From Actinomycetes bacterium (GTDB taxonomy: Bacteria > Actinomycetota > Acidimicrobiia > Spongiisociales > UBA4744), in assembly GCA_024641205.1 (NCBI GenBank), contig JAHEDM010000118.1:1-7491 (forward strand): DNA of 7,491 nucleotides. The letters run 5' to 3'. Made by a program: the position numbers and the translations under genes. Positions 6,083 through 7,491 of the stretch are shown one piece after another (position 1 is the stretch's first letter; every line of letters starts with the position of its first letter). Below the pieces are notes generated by a model, which searched no databases, was not told the origin of the DNA, and saw nothing but the letters and a program-made list of their open reading frames with translations.

Positions 6083-7491
6083 CTACAACCGCCTGGGGAG
6101 GGCACGCAGGCGGGTGCCGGTGGCGGCGAACACGGCGTCGGCCACCGCCGGAGCGATCGGTGGTACCCCCATCTCGCCTATTCCGGCGGGCGGCTCGGAG
6201 TTCGTGACGATGTGCACCTCAACCTCGGGCATCTCCTCGAAGGACAGCAATCGGTAGTCGCGGAAGTTCGACTGGACGACGGCTCCGTCATCGATAGTGA
6301 TTCCGTCTTTGAGGCGGCAGTGAGCCCGAAGACGATCCCGCCTTCCATCTGCGCCCGAACCGTGTCCGGGTTGATCACGGTTCCGCAGTCGATGGCGCAC
6401 ACCACCCGGTGCACTCGGATATGACCACCGTCCGCCGACACCTCGGCGACCTGTGCCGCGTCGGTGACGTTGAAGGTGGCGTGGTAGGCGATCCCCCGGC
6501 CCCACCCGGCGGGTTGGGGATTGCCCCAGCCGGCTTCTTCTGAGGCCAGTTCGATGACCCGGCGGGCTCTGTCTCCCATGATCCGTAATCGCAGCTCAAG
6601 AGGATCGATCCCGTTGGTGGCGGCGAACTCATCGATCAGCGATTCCCGGGCAAAGGCGGTGGGATGGTTTCCGACCGACCGCCAGGCACCGGTCGGGATG
6701 GGGTCGGTGGCCGAATTGGCCCGCACCCGCGGCTGCTCCCGTCCCGAGGCGGGCATCGTCGCCTGGTAGCGGCTCGTCGACGTGGTAACGATCGTGACAC
6801 AGATCATCCTCGCGGGTCCACATCAGTTTTACCGAGGTACCGAGTTTCAGTGACAGATCGACCGCTTCGGGCACCGCATCCGGGTAGGGGCCGCGCCCGA
6901 ACTTCCCCCCGACCGGAGGCACATGCACGATGATCGCAGCGGTCGGAGCGGACGTCGGCGACGGTGCCCATCGGTTCCGGGGCCGCGTGGGCGAAGTAGG
7001 GCATGTCGTAGACGGCACCGATCGAGTCAGACTCTACTGCCGCGGTGCCGGCCACCAGTGCCGGCGGATCCCTTCGCTGGTGGTGCCGGCCATCGACCTC
7101 TTGTCCCACGTCACCCGGAGGGCTTCCCTACCCTGCAACGCCGCCCAGGTGTGGTCGGCGACCACCGCCACCCCACCCTCGACTTCCATCACGTCGCTTA
7201 CGCTGGGGACGGCCAGAGCCGCACCCCGGTCGTAGTCTTGGGGACGGCCTCCGAAGGTGGGGCAGCGGGCGATCACCGCGTACCGCCTTCCCGGCAGGGT
7301 GAGATCATTGGTGAAGCGGGTGACGCCCCGTACATGGTCGGGGGCATCGTAGAGGGACGTCGGGGTGCCGATGATGCGGAACCGGGCCGGGTCCTTCCAG
7401 GGTTTGACCCGGCGCAGCGCAGGAGCTTCTTCGTTGATTCCGGCGGTGACCAACTCCCTGTAGGTGAGCCGCCGTTGGCCGTCCGGGTGGA
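6083..7491 (-). pseudogene. Broken molybdopterin subunit, IorB/xanthine dehydrogenase family (partial)
   Basis: This is the C-terminal part of a molybdenum hydroxylase large subunit like isoquinoline 1-oxidoreductase beta; the 5' end lies beyond the window. The match runs in order through five reading-frame segments. (1) 7491 to ~7062: DGQRRLTYRELV, then RFRIIGTP and the barrel start PGRRYAVIARCPTFGG. (2) ~7060-6940: YDMPYFAHAAPEPMGTVADV. (3) ~6935-6780: VGGKFGRG, then KLMWTREDDLCHD. (4) ~6785-6315: PTGAWRSVGNHPTAFARES, then VVCAIDCGTVINPD and EGGIVFGLTAA. (5) ~6313-6083: KDGITIDDGAVVQSNF, then GIGEMGVPPIAPAV with the conserved active-site Glu, ending RLRALPRRL and TAG. Changes near 7061 and 6313 each fit loss of one base. 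Near 6940 and 6775 segments are also missing compared with the family as I know it (about 20-25 and 70-90 residues). The enzyme would need Moco and a 2Fe-2S small subunit, which is not in the window. The gene is very probably non-functional. Confidence 0.88.

Overview
The window is GC-rich (roughly 60-65% by eye) and densely coded. Two starts have an actinobacterial -10 hexamer placed so that transcripts would be leaderless or nearly so. The gene set (an AHSA1-type SRPBCC protein, a CGNR-like zinc-finger protein, a class III cyclase fused to an NB-ARC-type ATPase and TPR-like repeats, and an IorB-type molybdopterin oxidoreductase) fits an uncultured or poorly known high-GC actinobacterium, possibly of the Acidimicrobiia kind. 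That placement is inferred from style and family content; no rRNA or other marker gene is present.

Layout from left to right. An SRPBCC/AHSA1 gene (36-479, +) converges on a zinc-finger protein gene (558-1349, -). A 305-bp divergent gap (1350-1654) holds two inverted repeats and candidate promoters. Next come moaA (1655-2665, +), for the first step of molybdenum cofactor synthesis, and a small split-barrel protein of the pyridoxamine-phosphate-oxidase-like group (2792-3229, +) with its own leaderless promoter. A large gene (3377-6031, +) encodes the cyclase-ATPase-repeat signalling protein. Converging on it from the right edge is the C-terminal two thirds of an IorB/xanthine-dehydrogenase-family molybdenum subunit (7491-6083, -). 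It changes reading frame four times and appears to lack at least two internal segments, so it is called a pseudogene running off the window.

The genes do not form an obvious single operon. The one functional link is molybdenum: MoaA makes the pterin precursor of the cofactor that the broken oxidoreductase would have carried. The 884-residue cyclase gene and moaA read without interruption in the same sequence, which argues that the damage in the oxidoreductase is real decay and not general sequencing error. I see no mobile element, CRISPR array, tRNA or rRNA. I found no clearly new system; the items most worth checking are the decayed molybdoenzyme, the cyclase with Ser in place of the usual Lys and no HTH tail, and the inverted repeats upstream of moaA.
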